Shown in pieces: positions 45,675 to 53,953 of a stretch of 64,000 bases of DNA (position 1 is the first letter of the stretch; each line of letters begins with the position of its first letter). Below the pieces are notes generated by a model. That model was not told the DNA's origin. It worked only from the letters and a program-made list of their open reading frames with translations, and did no database searches. The DNA lies in assembly GCF_000016325.1 (NCBI RefSeq), contig NC_009436.1, positions 434,001 through 498,000 of the forward strand. Reading direction: 5' to 3'. Source of the DNA: Enterobacter sp. 638 (GTDB lineage: Bacteria; Pseudomonadota; Gammaproteobacteria; Enterobacterales; Enterobacteriaceae). The position numbers were made by a program, and so were the translations under genes.

Positions 45675-46451
45675 ATGTTCCTGATAATTTTAATAAAATC
45701 GCTCATCATCGGCGGCCTGGTTGGCGTCGGCGTTGGCGCCGGGGCTGCACGCATGTTTCATGCGCCTACCACACAGGGTATGGGCGCATTTCGTACGTTG
45801 GGGGAACTGAACTCCTGCGAAGGGGATCCCGCTTCTCACTTCTCCTTTGGTCTGGGTTTCTTCTTCAACGCCTGGGCCTCGTCGGTCGCGGCGGGGGCGT
45901 TCACGCAGGACGTTGATCACCGCATTATCCCAAACTGGGGTGCTGCGGCGCTGATGTTAAAAAACCGCAATGTCGGAGAGACGCTACACGATCCCCGCAA
46001 AATGGCGATTGCCTGCGGCGTGATCGGCATGTTCGTCGTCACCTTCTTAAACCTCACGGCTTCGTCCGTTCCAGCGGCGCTTCAGGTGACCGCCGTCAAG
46101 GTGCTGGTTCCTGCGGCAAACCTGCTGGTGAATACCGTGATGCCGGTAATCTTCTGGCTGGCGGCAATCGACGCGGGTAAAAAATCCGGCTTCTGGGCTA
46201 CCGTGTTTGGCGGCGCAGCGCAGCTGATTATGGGCAACGCCGTACCGGGTCTGGTGCTTGGCATCCTGATTGGTAAAGGCGTCGAAGAGAGCGGCTGGAA
46301 CCGCGTGACCAAAGTGATGATGGTGGCGATTGTTCTGTTGTTCGTCCTGAGTGGTTTCTTCCGCGGCTTCGACATGAAAATGATCGAATCCTTCCATCTG
46401 ACCGTGCCGAACTGGCTCGACATGATCCACAGCTCGCTCAGCGGCAAATAA
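45675..46451 (+). CDS. DUF4311 membrane protein (EF_0832/AHA_3913-like), candidate permease subunit
   Basis: A 258-residue integral membrane protein with about six or seven hydrophobic helices. Conserved family blocks are GAGAARMFHAPTTQGMGAFRTLGELNSCEGDPASHFSFGLGFFFNAWAS and IPNWGAAALM. Re-entrant-looking, Gly/Asn-rich stretches (GGAAQLIMGNAVPGLVLGILIG) resemble those in PTS EIIC or secondary carriers. With DUF4310 it probably forms the membrane part of an undescribed transport system. No homology to a characterised carrier is recognised. Shine-Dalgarno AGGGCAG precedes the ATG. Confidence 0.85.
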   Translation: MFLIILIKSLIIGGLVGVGVGAGAARMFHAPTTQGMGAFRTLGELNSCEGDPASHFSFGLGFFFNAWASSVAAGAFTQDVDHRIIPNWGAAALMLKNRNVGETLHDPRKMAIACGVIGMFVVTFLNLTASSVPAALQVTAVKVLVPAANLLVNTVMPVIFWLAAIDAGKKSGFWATVFGGAAQLIMGNAVPGLVLGILIGKGVEESGWNRVTKVMMVAIVLLFVLSGFFRGFDMKMIESFHLTVPNWLDMIHSSLSGK

Positions 46452-46464
46452 CAGGAGCCTCGAC

Positions 46465-47106
46465 ATGGAACAGAATAAAGGTTTTTGGTATGCCGACTGG
46501 TCGTTCCCGATCTTCGTTGGCCTGCTCTCATCCGGCGTCTTCGCCGGGACGCACATGTACTACCTCTACGGCATCGGCGCGTTTAACGAAGTGGCGTTTG
46601 TGGCGATGTTAAAAGCGGGCATGGATACCGGCGTTTACGGTGCGGTGGCCGCGTTTGGCGCCAGCTTCCTGTTTGCGCGCATCATCGAAGGTTCGCTGGT
46701 GGGGATTCTGGATATCGGTGGGGCGATTCAAACCGGCGTCGGTCTCGGCGTTCCGGCGCTGCTGCTGGGTGCGGGCTTTGTCTTCCCGGTTGCCAACTTT
46801 ATTGCGTCGCTGGCCACCGGCCTGGTGATTGGTCTGGCGATTGGCTACCTGATTATCCTGGCGCGTAAATTCACCATCAACCAAAGCGATTCCACCTATG
46901 GGGCGGACGTGATGATGGGCGCGGGTAACGCCTCTGGCCGCTTCCTTGGCCCGTTGATTATCCTCAGCGCGATGACCGCCTCTATCCCGATTGGGATTGG
47001 TTCTCTGATTGGCGCGCTGCTGTTTTACCTCTGGCAGAAGCCGATCACCGGCGGCGCGATCCTTGGCGCAATGATTTTGGGTTCGCTGTTCCCGGTAGCC
47101 CTTTAA
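46465..47106 (+). CDS. DUF4310 membrane protein (EF_0833/AHA_3914-like), candidate permease subunit
   Basis: A 213-residue integral membrane protein with about six hydrophobic helices. After a soluble N-terminus (MEQNKGFWYADWSFPIFVGLLSSG), family-specific motifs include GMDTGVYGAVAAFGASFLFARIIEGSLVGILDIGGAIQTGVGLGVPALLLG and YGADVMMGAGNASGRFLGPL. CAGGAG precedes the ATG by a few bases, 13 bp after DUF4311. The Gly-rich paired repeats suggest a substrate pore. Together with DUF4311 it is the only membrane component of the locus. Confidence 0.85.
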   Translation: MEQNKGFWYADWSFPIFVGLLSSGVFAGTHMYYLYGIGAFNEVAFVAMLKAGMDTGVYGAVAAFGASFLFARIIEGSLVGILDIGGAIQTGVGLGVPALLLGAGFVFPVANFIASLATGLVIGLAIGYLIILARKFTINQSDSTYGADVMMGAGNASGRFLGPLIILSAMTASIPIGIGSLIGALLFYLWQKPITGGAILGAMILGSLFPVAL

Positions 47107-47149
47107 TCCCCGGCGGGCGCTTCTGCGCTCGCTTTCTCAGGAGATGTTT

Positions 47150-48283
47150 ATGTTTGATTTACTCCTGCGCCGCGCGCGCCTCACCGACGATACGCTGGCT
47201 GACATCGCCATTCAGGACGGCAAAATTGCGGCGCTGGGTGAGATTAACGCTCCCGCACACAAAACCGTCGAGCTGAACGGCGAAGTGTTTGTCAGCGCGG
47301 GCTGGATTGATTCTCACGTTCACTGCTACCCAAACTCACCGATTTACCATGATGAGCCGGACAGCGTGGGCATCGCGACAGGCGTCACGACCGTCGTGGA
47401 TGCGGGCAGCACCGGTGCGGATGACGTGGACGACTTCTACGAAATCACCCGCAAGGCCAGCACGGAGGTTTTCGCGCTGCTGAATATTTCCCGCGTTGGG
47501 CTGATCGCCCAGAACGAGCTGGCGAACATGGCCAATATCGACGCGGACGCCGTGCAGCAGGCCGTGAAGCGTCACCCTGATTTTATCGTCGGCCTGAAAG
47601 CGCGCATGAGCAGCAGCGTGGTCGGGGAAAACGGCATCACGCCGCTGGCGCGCGCGAAAGCCATGCAGCAGCAAAATGGCGGCCTGCCGCTGATGGTCCA
47701 CATCGGCAACAATCCGCCCAATCTTGATGAAATTGCTGACCTTTTGAGTTCCGGCGACATCATCACCCACTGCTATAACGGCAAACCGAACCGCATCCTG
47801 ACGCCGTCGGGGGAACTGCGTGCGTCCATCACCAGCGCGCTGAAGCGCGGCGTGCGACTTGACGTCGGCCACGGCACCGCAAGCTTTAGCTTCGAGGTGG
47901 CGAAACGCGCCATTGCGATGGGTATTTTGCCGCACACTATTAGCTCGGACATCTACTGCCGCAACCGCCTCAACGGCCCGGTCGGCAGCCTTGCCAGCGT
48001 GATGTCGAAATTCCTCGCCATTGGCATGTCGCTCCCGCAGGTGATCGAGTGCGTCACCGCCAACGCCGCCGACGGCCTGCGCCTGACGCAAAAAGGGCGC
48101 ATTCAGCCGGGTCTGGATGCTGACCTGACGTTGTTCACCGTAAAACGCCAGCCGACGGTGCTGGTGGATGCTGAAAACGACAGCCTGCAGGCTGAACATA
48201 TTCTGCTGCCGCTTGCCGCGATCCGCGCGGGCAAGGGCTACATGACCGAACAAGGGAGCACGGAAAATGTCTTCGATTTATGA
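47150..48283 (+). CDS. Amidohydrolase/deacetylase (EF_0837/AHA_3915-like)
   Basis: A 377-residue amidohydrolase-superfamily TIM barrel. Metal ligands: the HxH in WIDSHVHCYPN, a likely carbamylated Lys in GLKARMSSS, and further His in MVHIGNNPP and ITHCYNGKPNRIL, with catalytic Asp in TISSDIYCRN. Relatives hydrolyse N-acyl D-amino acids or N-acetyl amino sugars. With DgaE/DgaF neighbours an N-acylated amino-sugar acid is a reasonable substrate. The second ATG at 47150 was chosen because CAGGAG abuts the first ATG (47144). Its end overlaps the DgaE-like gene by 17 bp. Confidence 0.87.
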   Translation: MFDLLLRRARLTDDTLADIAIQDGKIAALGEINAPAHKTVELNGEVFVSAGWIDSHVHCYPNSPIYHDEPDSVGIATGVTTVVDAGSTGADDVDDFYEITRKASTEVFALLNISRVGLIAQNELANMANIDADAVQQAVKRHPDFIVGLKARMSSSVVGENGITPLARAKAMQQQNGGLPLMVHIGNNPPNLDEIADLLSSGDIITHCYNGKPNRILTPSGELRASITSALKRGVRLDVGHGTASFSFEVAKRAIAMGILPHTISSDIYCRNRLNGPVGSLASVMSKFLAIGMSLPQVIECVTANAADGLRLTQKGRIQPGLDADLTLFTVKRQPTVLVDAENDSLQAEHILLPLAAIRAGKGYMTEQGSTENVFDL

Positions 48284-49385
48284 GAAATACCATTTAAAAC
48301 AGGTGATCAATACCTCCGGTCGTATGACGGCGCTGGGCGTTTCCACCCCGCGTCCGGAAGTGGTTCAGGCGGCGATGGACGGCATGAATCAGTATTTCGA
48401 GATGAAAGATCTGGTCAATAAAACCGGTGAATACATTGCGAAGCTGTTAGACGTCGAAGGCGCAACGGTCGTCTCCTGCGCCTCGGCGGGTATCGCGCAG
48501 TCCGTGGCGGCAGTGCTTGTTAAAGACAGCGACTGGCTGCTGGAAAACCTGCACGTCACGCCCATTGAGAACAACGAAATCGTGATGCCGAAAGGTCACA
48601 ACGTCAACTTTGGCGCACCGGTCGGCACGATGGTGGCGCTCGGCGGCGGCAAAATGGTCGAAGCGGGTTACGCCAACGAATGCTCTGCCGATCAACTGGC
48701 TGCGGCGATCACCCCGCGTACTGCCGCCATTCTCTATATCAAATCTCACCACTGCGTGCAGAAAAGCATGCTCAGCGTTGAGCAGGCGGCGGTGGTGGCG
48801 CGCAAGCACGATCTGCCGTTGATCGTCGATGCGGCCGCGGAAGAAGATCTGCATGTCTATTACCGCTCCGGCGCGGATCTGGTGATCTACAGCGGTGCGA
48901 AGGCGATCGAAGGGCCCACCAGCGGCCTGGTGATCGGCAAAACGCAGTATGTCGAATGGGTAAAACGCCAGACGGCAGGCATTGGCCGCGCCATGAAAGT
49001 GGGTAAAGAGGGCATTCTCGGCCTGACCTGCGCCATCGAACATTACCTGACGGCGACCAAAGAGAGTGGCGCAGAAATGGTCGCGAAAATGACGCCCTTT
49101 ATTGACGCACTGAATACTTTAAACGGCGTGACCGCACGCGTGGTTTGGGACAGCGCCGGACGTGATATCGCGCGCAGCGAAATCAAATTCGACGAAGCCA
49201 CCACCGGCGTGGGCACGGGCGATCTGGTGAACGCGCTGAAGCAGGGCGAATACGCCATTTACTTCCGTGGCTACAAGGCGAACGAAGGGATTATCGAAGC
49301 GGACGTGCGCAGCGTGACCGCCGACCAGTTGGACATTGTCTATCGCCGCATCCGCGAAGTATTAGGCCAGGAGAAACACGTATGA
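48267..49385 (+). CDS. dgaE: DgaE-like PLP-dependent ammonia-lyase (SelA-related)
   Basis: A 372-residue fold-type I PLP enzyme of the SelA-related family. The Schiff-base Lys is Lys212 in YSGAKAIEGPTSG, with a cofactor-binding DAAAEED upstream and HHCVQKSM preceding it. Salmonella DgaE converts D-glucosaminate-6-phosphate to 2-keto-3-deoxygluconate-6-phosphate plus ammonia; this homologue most likely performs the same kind of elimination. Overlapping start and stop with both neighbours show tight coupling. The exact substrate (phosphorylated or not) cannot be read from sequence. Confidence 0.87.
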   Translation: MSSIYEKYHLKQVINTSGRMTALGVSTPRPEVVQAAMDGMNQYFEMKDLVNKTGEYIAKLLDVEGATVVSCASAGIAQSVAAVLVKDSDWLLENLHVTPIENNEIVMPKGHNVNFGAPVGTMVALGGGKMVEAGYANECSADQLAAAITPRTAAILYIKSHHCVQKSMLSVEQAAVVARKHDLPLIVDAAAEEDLHVYYRSGADLVIYSGAKAIEGPTSGLVIGKTQYVEWVKRQTAGIGRAMKVGKEGILGLTCAIEHYLTATKESGAEMVAKMTPFIDALNTLNGVTARVVWDSAGRDIARSEIKFDEATTGVGTGDLVNALKQGEYAIYFRGYKANEGIIEADVRSVTADQLDIVYRRIREVLGQEKHV

Positions 49386-50122
49386 AATTAACCCCCAATT
49401 TTTACCGTGACCGCGTGTGCCTGAACGTTCTGGCAGGTTCAAAAGCGAACGCCAGCGCGATTTACGAGGCGGCAGAAGGGCATGTGCTGGTGGGCGTGCT
49501 GTCTAAAAACTATCCTGATGTGGACAGCGCCGTCGCGGATATGCGCGAGTACGCCGCGCTGATTGATAACGCGCTCTCAGTGGGTCTTGGCGCGGGCGAT
49601 CCCAATCAGTCGGCGATGGTCAGCGAAATCTCCCGCCAGGTACAGCCGCAGCACGTCAACCAGGTGTTTACCGGCGTGGCGACCAGCCGCGCGCTGTTGG
49701 GGCAAAATGACTCTGTGGTGAACGGTTTGGTGTCACCAACGGGTACGGTCGGCAGGGTTAAAATCTCGACCGGCCCGCTGAGCAGCAAAGCGCCGGACGG
49801 CATCGTGCCGATAGAAACCGCGATCGCGCTGCTGAAAGATTTTGGCGGCAGCTCCATCAAATACTTCCCGATGGGCGGCTTGGCATGTCGCGACGAATAC
49901 ACAGCGGTGGCAGAAGCCTGCGCGAAGCACGATTTCTGGCTGGAGCCGACGGGCGGTATCGATCTGGACAACTTCGAGGCGATCCTGCAGATCGCACTGG
50001 ATGCGGGCGTCAGCAAGATTATCCCGCACATTTACAGCTCGATTATCGACAAAGTCAGCGGCGACACCCGCCCGGCAGATGTGCGCACGCTGCTGGATAT
50101 GACCAGGACGTTAGTGAAGTAG
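49382..50122 (+). CDS. dgaF: DgaF-like KDPG/KDG aldolase (EF_0839-like)
   Basis: A 246-residue TIM-barrel aldolase. The Schiff-base Lys sits in GGSSIKYFPMGGLA; the C-terminal HIYSSIIDKVSGDTRPADV segment is family-specific. Salmonella DgaF cleaves 2-keto-3-deoxygluconate-6-phosphate to pyruvate and glyceraldehyde-3-phosphate, completing the pathway begun by DgaE. ATGA overlap with dgaE indicates coupled translation. Last cytosolic enzyme of the operon; a repeat element follows its stop. Confidence 0.87.
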   Translation: MKLTPNFYRDRVCLNVLAGSKANASAIYEAAEGHVLVGVLSKNYPDVDSAVADMREYAALIDNALSVGLGAGDPNQSAMVSEISRQVQPQHVNQVFTGVATSRALLGQNDSVVNGLVSPTGTVGRVKISTGPLSSKAPDGIVPIETAIALLKDFGGSSIKYFPMGGLACRDEYTAVAEACAKHDFWLEPTGGIDLDNFEAILQIALDAGVSKIIPHIYSSIIDKVSGDTRPADVRTLLDMTRTLVK

Positions 50123-50129
50123 AATTTTG

Positions 50130-50207
50130 CCCCTCACCCTAACCCTCTCCCCAGGGGAGAGGGGACTGTCCGGAGCGGTCTTTTCCTTGTGCCCATAGGG
50201 TGAGGGG
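50130..50207. repeat. boxC-like palindromic repeat, copy 1
   Basis: Outer arms CCCCTCACCCTA (50130-50141) and TAGGGTGAGGGG (50196-50207) enclose an inner palindrome CCCTCTCCCC-A-GGGGAGAGGG (50143-50163). This C/T-rich, highly symmetric element is the same family as the one at 31974 and lies between dgaF and the lactonase gene. It can form a strong RNA hairpin that may limit read-through. Confidence 0.75.
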
Positions 50208-50217
50208 ATTGTTTTCT

Positions 50218-50251
50218 CCCTCTCCCTTTGGGAGAGGGCAGGGGTGAGGGG
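50218..50251. repeat. boxC-like palindromic repeat, copy 2
   Basis: CCCTCTCCC-TTT-GGGAGAGGG (50218-50238) followed by CAGGGGTGAGGGG. A second, shorter member directly after copy 1, giving two consecutive hairpins before the lactonase gene. Confidence 0.72.
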
Positions 50252-50282
50252 ACACAAACCGCACCCTCCCAAAGGAGCCACT

Positions 50283-51428
50283 ATGCACACTCATCATCTG
50301 CTTGCCGCTTCACTCTCTTTGCTGGCGACGGCTGCCGTTGCACAACCGCAGTACGCCTGGGTTGGCACCTACAACCCGAACGGCGAAGGGCTATACCGTT
50401 TTACCGTCGATCCGCAAACCGGCGCGCTCGACCATAAAACGCTGGTCAGCAAACTGCCGAACGCCGCGCAGTTAACCGTCTCGCACGATGGCAAAACGCT
50501 GTATCTGGCGAGTGAAGTCGAGCAGGGCGTGGTGCAGGCGCTGCATATTGGTGACAACGGCGAGCTGAGCGCGTTAAATCAGGTCGCATCCGGCGGCGCG
50601 GGCCCCGTCTATCTGTCGTTGACGCCAAACGGCCGTCACCTGCTGGTGGCAAACTACGTCAGCGGAACCATTGCGGTGTTGCCGGTGAAATCTGACGGCA
50701 GCCTCGGTGAAGCAACGGACACCCATCAGGATCAGGGCGAACCGGGCGCGGAAAAACCCGACGCCGCCGTGGAAGGCAGCTTTGCGATCAGCGATCACAA
50801 TGGCCCGCACGCGCACATGATCGCCGCCGATCGGAGCGGGAAATTCGTCTTTTCAACCGATCTGGGTCTGGATCGGATCTATCAGTACCGTTTTGACGAT
50901 CGCAGTGGAAAGCTCACGCCGAACGATCCGCCGTTTATCAACGCGTCCTCGAAAGGTGCGGGTCCGCGCCATTTTGTCTTCACGCCAAAAGGCGATGGGC
51001 TTTGGCTGATTAACGAAGAAGCATCCACGCTGACTCATTATTCGCTCGATAGCGTATCCGGTACGCTGAAAGAGGGCAAAACGATCTCCGCGCTGCCGAA
51101 AGGGTACAAAGGAACCAGCTTTGCCGCGGGCCTGGTGTTGAGTCACGACGGCACACAGCTGTACGTTGCTAACCGTTTGCATAACAGCATCGCGCACTTT
51201 ACCGTAACGGCGGACGGAACGCTGACGCATCAGGACGATGTCTGGACGCGTGGCGATTACCCACGCACGCTGACGCTCGATAATCAGGGGCGCTGGCTGT
51301 ACGTGATGAATCAGCGCAGCGATAACATCACCCGTTTTCGCGTTGAGCCAGACGGTAAGCTACGCTTTGAGCCGGACTATACGCCGGTTGGCAGTCCATC
51401 CCAGATGGTCATTTCAACAGGGCCATGA
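50283..51428 (+). CDS. Exported lactonase-fold seven-bladed beta-propeller (Pgl-like)
   Basis: A 381-residue protein with signal peptide HHLLAASLSLLATAAVAQ. Repeated blade motifs such as LTVSHDGKTLYLASE, LSLTPNGRHLLVANYVSG, LVLSHDGTQLYVANRLHN and TLDNQGRWLYVMNQ define the lactonase (6-phosphogluconolactonase) family. HNGPHAHM and the GAGPRHFVF loop carry the conserved His and Arg of the active site. A periplasmic lactonase could open aldonolactones before uptake. AAAGGAG fixes the ATG at 50283. It lies within the DgaEF-type cluster but beyond two hairpin repeats. Confidence 0.85.
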   Translation: MHTHHLLAASLSLLATAAVAQPQYAWVGTYNPNGEGLYRFTVDPQTGALDHKTLVSKLPNAAQLTVSHDGKTLYLASEVEQGVVQALHIGDNGELSALNQVASGGAGPVYLSLTPNGRHLLVANYVSGTIAVLPVKSDGSLGEATDTHQDQGEPGAEKPDAAVEGSFAISDHNGPHAHMIAADRSGKFVFSTDLGLDRIYQYRFDDRSGKLTPNDPPFINASSKGAGPRHFVFTPKGDGLWLINEEASTLTHYSLDSVSGTLKEGKTISALPKGYKGTSFAAGLVLSHDGTQLYVANRLHNSIAHFTVTADGTLTHQDDVWTRGDYPRTLTLDNQGRWLYVMNQRSDNITRFRVEPDGKLRFEPDYTPVGSPSQMVISTGP

Positions 51429-51447
51429 GCCGTAAGAGGACACCGAC

Positions 51448-53358
51448 GTGCGATTTCCGAACCAACGTTTAGCGCAACTGTTTGATTTGTTGCAAAACGA
51501 GACGCTGCCGCAGGACGAACTGGCGCAGCGCCTTTCGGTCTCAACACGTACCGTCCGAGCCGATATCACGGCCCTGAATGCGCTACTGGCGAGCCACGGC
51601 GCGCAGTTTATTTTGAGCCGAGGCAACGGCTACCAGCTTAAAATCGACGATGCCGCACGCTATCAGTCATTGCAAGACTCCCGCCCACGCGCGTTGCGAA
51701 TCCCGCGAACCGGGCAAGAACGAGTGCACTATCTGGTGGTGCGATTTCTCACTGCCGCCTTCTCGTTAAAACTGGAAGATTTAGCTGATGAATGGTTTGT
51801 CAGCCGCGCCACGCTGCAAAGCGATATGGTGGACGTGCGTGAGTGGTTTCATCGCTACAACCTGACGCTCGAAACCCGCCCGCGTCACGGCATGAAACTG
51901 TTCGGCAGCGAAATGTCCGTGCGTGCGTGTCTGACCGATCTGCTGTGGGAACTGGCGCAGCAGGACAGCCTGAATCCGCTGGTGACCGAAATCGCCCTGA
52001 ACGTTGGCGTGCCGGAGCAACTGATCGTGGTGCTGCATGACACGCTCACGCGCCATCATATTCGCCTCACGGATGAAGGCGAGCTGTTTGTACGCCTGTA
52101 CTGTGCGGTGTCGGTGCGGCGCATCAGCGAGGGTTATCCGCTGCCGGAATTTAACGCCGAAGATGTGGAAGAGAACGTGCGCGACGCCGCGCGGGATATC
52201 GCCGCCGCCATTTCGCGACTGGCAGATAAAGTGCTCTCGCCCTCAGAAGAGAACTGGCTGTGCGTCCATCTGGCGTCCCGTCAAATCCAGGACATCGCCC
52301 CGAGTGCCATCAACGCCGACGACGACGAAGCGCTGGTCAATTACATCTTGCGCTACATCAACACGCACTATAACTACAACCTGCTGAACGATGCACAGCT
52401 GCATGCGGATTTGCTGACGCATATTAAAACCATGATCACCCGCGTGCGCTACCAAATCATGATTCCCAATCCGCTGCTGGAAAACATCAAGCAACACTAT
52501 CCGATGGCGTGGGACATGACGCTGGCGGCGGTCTCCGGCTGGGGGAAATACACCCCCTATATCATCAGCGAAAACGAAATTGGTTTTCTGGTGCTGCATA
52601 TTGGCGTCGGGCTGGAGCGCCATTACAACGTGGGCTATCAGCGTCAGCCGCGCGTGCTTTTGGTGTGTGATGCCGGTAACGCGATGGCGCGGATGATCGA
52701 GGCGGTGCTGCAACGCAAATATCCGCAGATAGACGTGACGCGCACCGTCACGCTGCGCGAGTACGAACTGGCGGAAAGCATCAGCGAAGATTTTGTTATC
52801 TCAACCGCGCGGATCAGCGAAAAGGCTAAGCCGGTGGTACAAATCGCACCGTTCCCGACCGATTATCAGCTGGAGCAGATCGGCAAGCTGGTGCTGGTGG
52901 ACCGCACGCGCCCGTGGATGCTGGAAAAATATTTCGATGCGGAGCATTTCCGCGTGGTGAATACACCCATCGATCAGCAAACGCTGTTCCAGGAACTCTG
53001 TTCGCAGCTGGAAGCGGAAGGATTCGTTGGCGCGGAGTTTCTCGACTCGGTGGTGGAGCGTGAAGCTATCGTCAGTACGATGTTAGGCGACGGTATCGCG
53101 CTGCCGCACTCCCTTGGCCTGCTGGCGCAAAAAACGGTGGTCTACACCGTGCTGGCTCCGCAGGGCATCAAATGGGGCGATGAAACGGCGCACGTGATTT
53201 TTCTGCTGGCGATCAGTAAAAGCGAGTACGAAGAGGCGATGGCGATCTACGATATTTTTGTCACTTTCCTGCGTGAGCGAGCAATGACGCGGCTGTGCGC
53301 CTGTCACGATTTTGACGCGTTTAAAGCGGTAGCGATGGAGAGTTTGAGTCGTTTTTGA
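51448..53358 (+). CDS. BglG/MtlR-type activator with PRDs and PTS EIIB/EIIA domains
   Basis: A 636-residue regulator. Residues 5-65 are a DeoR/HTH-11 winged helix (QDELAQRLSVSTRTVRADI) and 95-150 a second, Mga-like HTH. Two PRDs follow at about 180-280 and 295-395 (His274, His325, His384), then an EIIB-gat-like domain with LLVCDAGNAMARM (Cys407), and an EIIA-fructose-like domain with GDGIALPHS (His554). It senses PTS phosphorylation and should control the adjacent operon. GTG start at 51448 with GAGGA upstream. Full family length, no truncation. It resembles FrvR/MtlR-type activators. Confidence 0.88.
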   Translation: MRFPNQRLAQLFDLLQNETLPQDELAQRLSVSTRTVRADITALNALLASHGAQFILSRGNGYQLKIDDAARYQSLQDSRPRALRIPRTGQERVHYLVVRFLTAAFSLKLEDLADEWFVSRATLQSDMVDVREWFHRYNLTLETRPRHGMKLFGSEMSVRACLTDLLWELAQQDSLNPLVTEIALNVGVPEQLIVVLHDTLTRHHIRLTDEGELFVRLYCAVSVRRISEGYPLPEFNAEDVEENVRDAARDIAAAISRLADKVLSPSEENWLCVHLASRQIQDIAPSAINADDDEALVNYILRYINTHYNYNLLNDAQLHADLLTHIKTMITRVRYQIMIPNPLLENIKQHYPMAWDMTLAAVSGWGKYTPYIISENEIGFLVLHIGVGLERHYNVGYQRQPRVLLVCDAGNAMARMIEAVLQRKYPQIDVTRTVTLREYELAESISEDFVISTARISEKAKPVVQIAPFPTDYQLEQIGKLVLVDRTRPWMLEKYFDAEHFRVVNTPIDQQTLFQELCSQLEAEGFVGAEFLDSVVEREAIVSTMLGDGIALPHSLGLLAQKTVVYTVLAPQGIKWGDETAHVIFLLAISKSEYEEAMAIYDIFVTFLRERAMTRLCACHDFDAFKAVAMESLSRF

Positions 53359-53390
53359 GAGGCGTTATCCAGAATTCGATGTAATTCAAA

Positions 53391-53412
53391 TGTAATGCTA
53401 AACTGCATTACA
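53391..53412 (+). promoter_or_regulatory. Operator/promoter of the relBE-type module
   Basis: TGTAATGC-TAAACT-GCATTACA is a perfect 8-bp inverted repeat upstream of the antitoxin gene, with another TGTAAT half-site at 53380. Antitoxin (and toxin-antitoxin) dimers bind such repeats for autorepression. The ribosome site CTGGAGG follows before the ATG at 53436. Confidence 0.75.
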
Positions 53413-53435
53413 CTTACGAATTTTCTGGAGGCATA

Positions 53436-53678
53436 ATGGCAACGCTGAACGTCCGTCTGGACGATAAACTTAAAAATGAGGCTTACGCGGTGCTGGAAAA
53501 ACTTAACCTTACCCCGACAGAAGCGGTGCGCCTGCTATTCCAGTATGTGGCAGAAACCGGACGTATGCCGGTGAAGACGGTCACGATTAGCGATAGCGAA
53601 GAAGCCCTAATCCAAACCGTCCGCGAGCGGCTAAATAGCCCGCAAAATGGTATCCAGGTTAGTTTGGATGACTTATGA
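53436..53678 (+). CDS. RelB/DinJ-family antitoxin
   Basis: An 80-residue antitoxin. The ribbon-helix-helix N-terminus (ATLNVRLDDKLKNEAYAVLEKLNLTPTEAVRLLFQYV) binds the operator, and the C-terminal half (SEEALIQTVRERLNSPQNGIQVSLDDL) is the flexible toxin-neutralising region. Its stop overlaps the toxin gene by 11 bp. The module lies between the PRD regulator and nrdG. Confidence 0.92.
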   Translation: MATLNVRLDDKLKNEAYAVLEKLNLTPTEAVRLLFQYVAETGRMPVKTVTISDSEEALIQTVRERLNSPQNGIQVSLDDL

Positions 53679-53952
53679 ACTCGCGTTCGATCCGCGTGCG
53701 CTTAAAGAGTGGTACAAGCTGGGCGATACGGTAAGAGCTCAGTTTAAGAAGAAACTAGCGCAAGTGCTGGCGGAACCCCGGATTAAATCTGCCCGTTTAA
53801 CGGATTTGCCTGACTGCTACAAAATCAAGCTAAGAGCATCTGGCTATCGTCTGGTTTACCAGGTGCGTGATGACGTGGTGATGGTCTTCGTCATAGCGGT
53901 AGGGAAACGCGAGAAATTAGTCGTTTATCATGACGCCAATAAACGACTGTAG
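53668..53952 (+). CDS. RelE-family mRNA interferase toxin
   Basis: A 94-residue RelE-fold toxin: YELAFDPRALKEWYKLGDTVRAQFKKKL, then SARLTDLPDCYKIKLRASGYRLVYQVRDD and the terminal GKREKLVVYHDANKRL. Basic residues lining the ribosomal A-site groove (Lys, Arg) are present. It cleaves translated mRNA at the ribosome under stress until bound by the antitoxin. Starts within the end of the antitoxin gene. The nearby chpSB module of E. coli is of a different family and is absent here. Confidence 0.92.
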   Translation: MTYELAFDPRALKEWYKLGDTVRAQFKKKLAQVLAEPRIKSARLTDLPDCYKIKLRASGYRLVYQVRDDVVMVFVIAVGKREKLVVYHDANKRL

Positions 53953-53953
53953 T

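Noticed and set aside
50244..50282. Upstream extension of the lactonase gene to 50244
   Set aside because: It would be encoded by the palindromic repeat and would place polar residues before the signal peptide; AAAGGAG supports the ATG at 50283.
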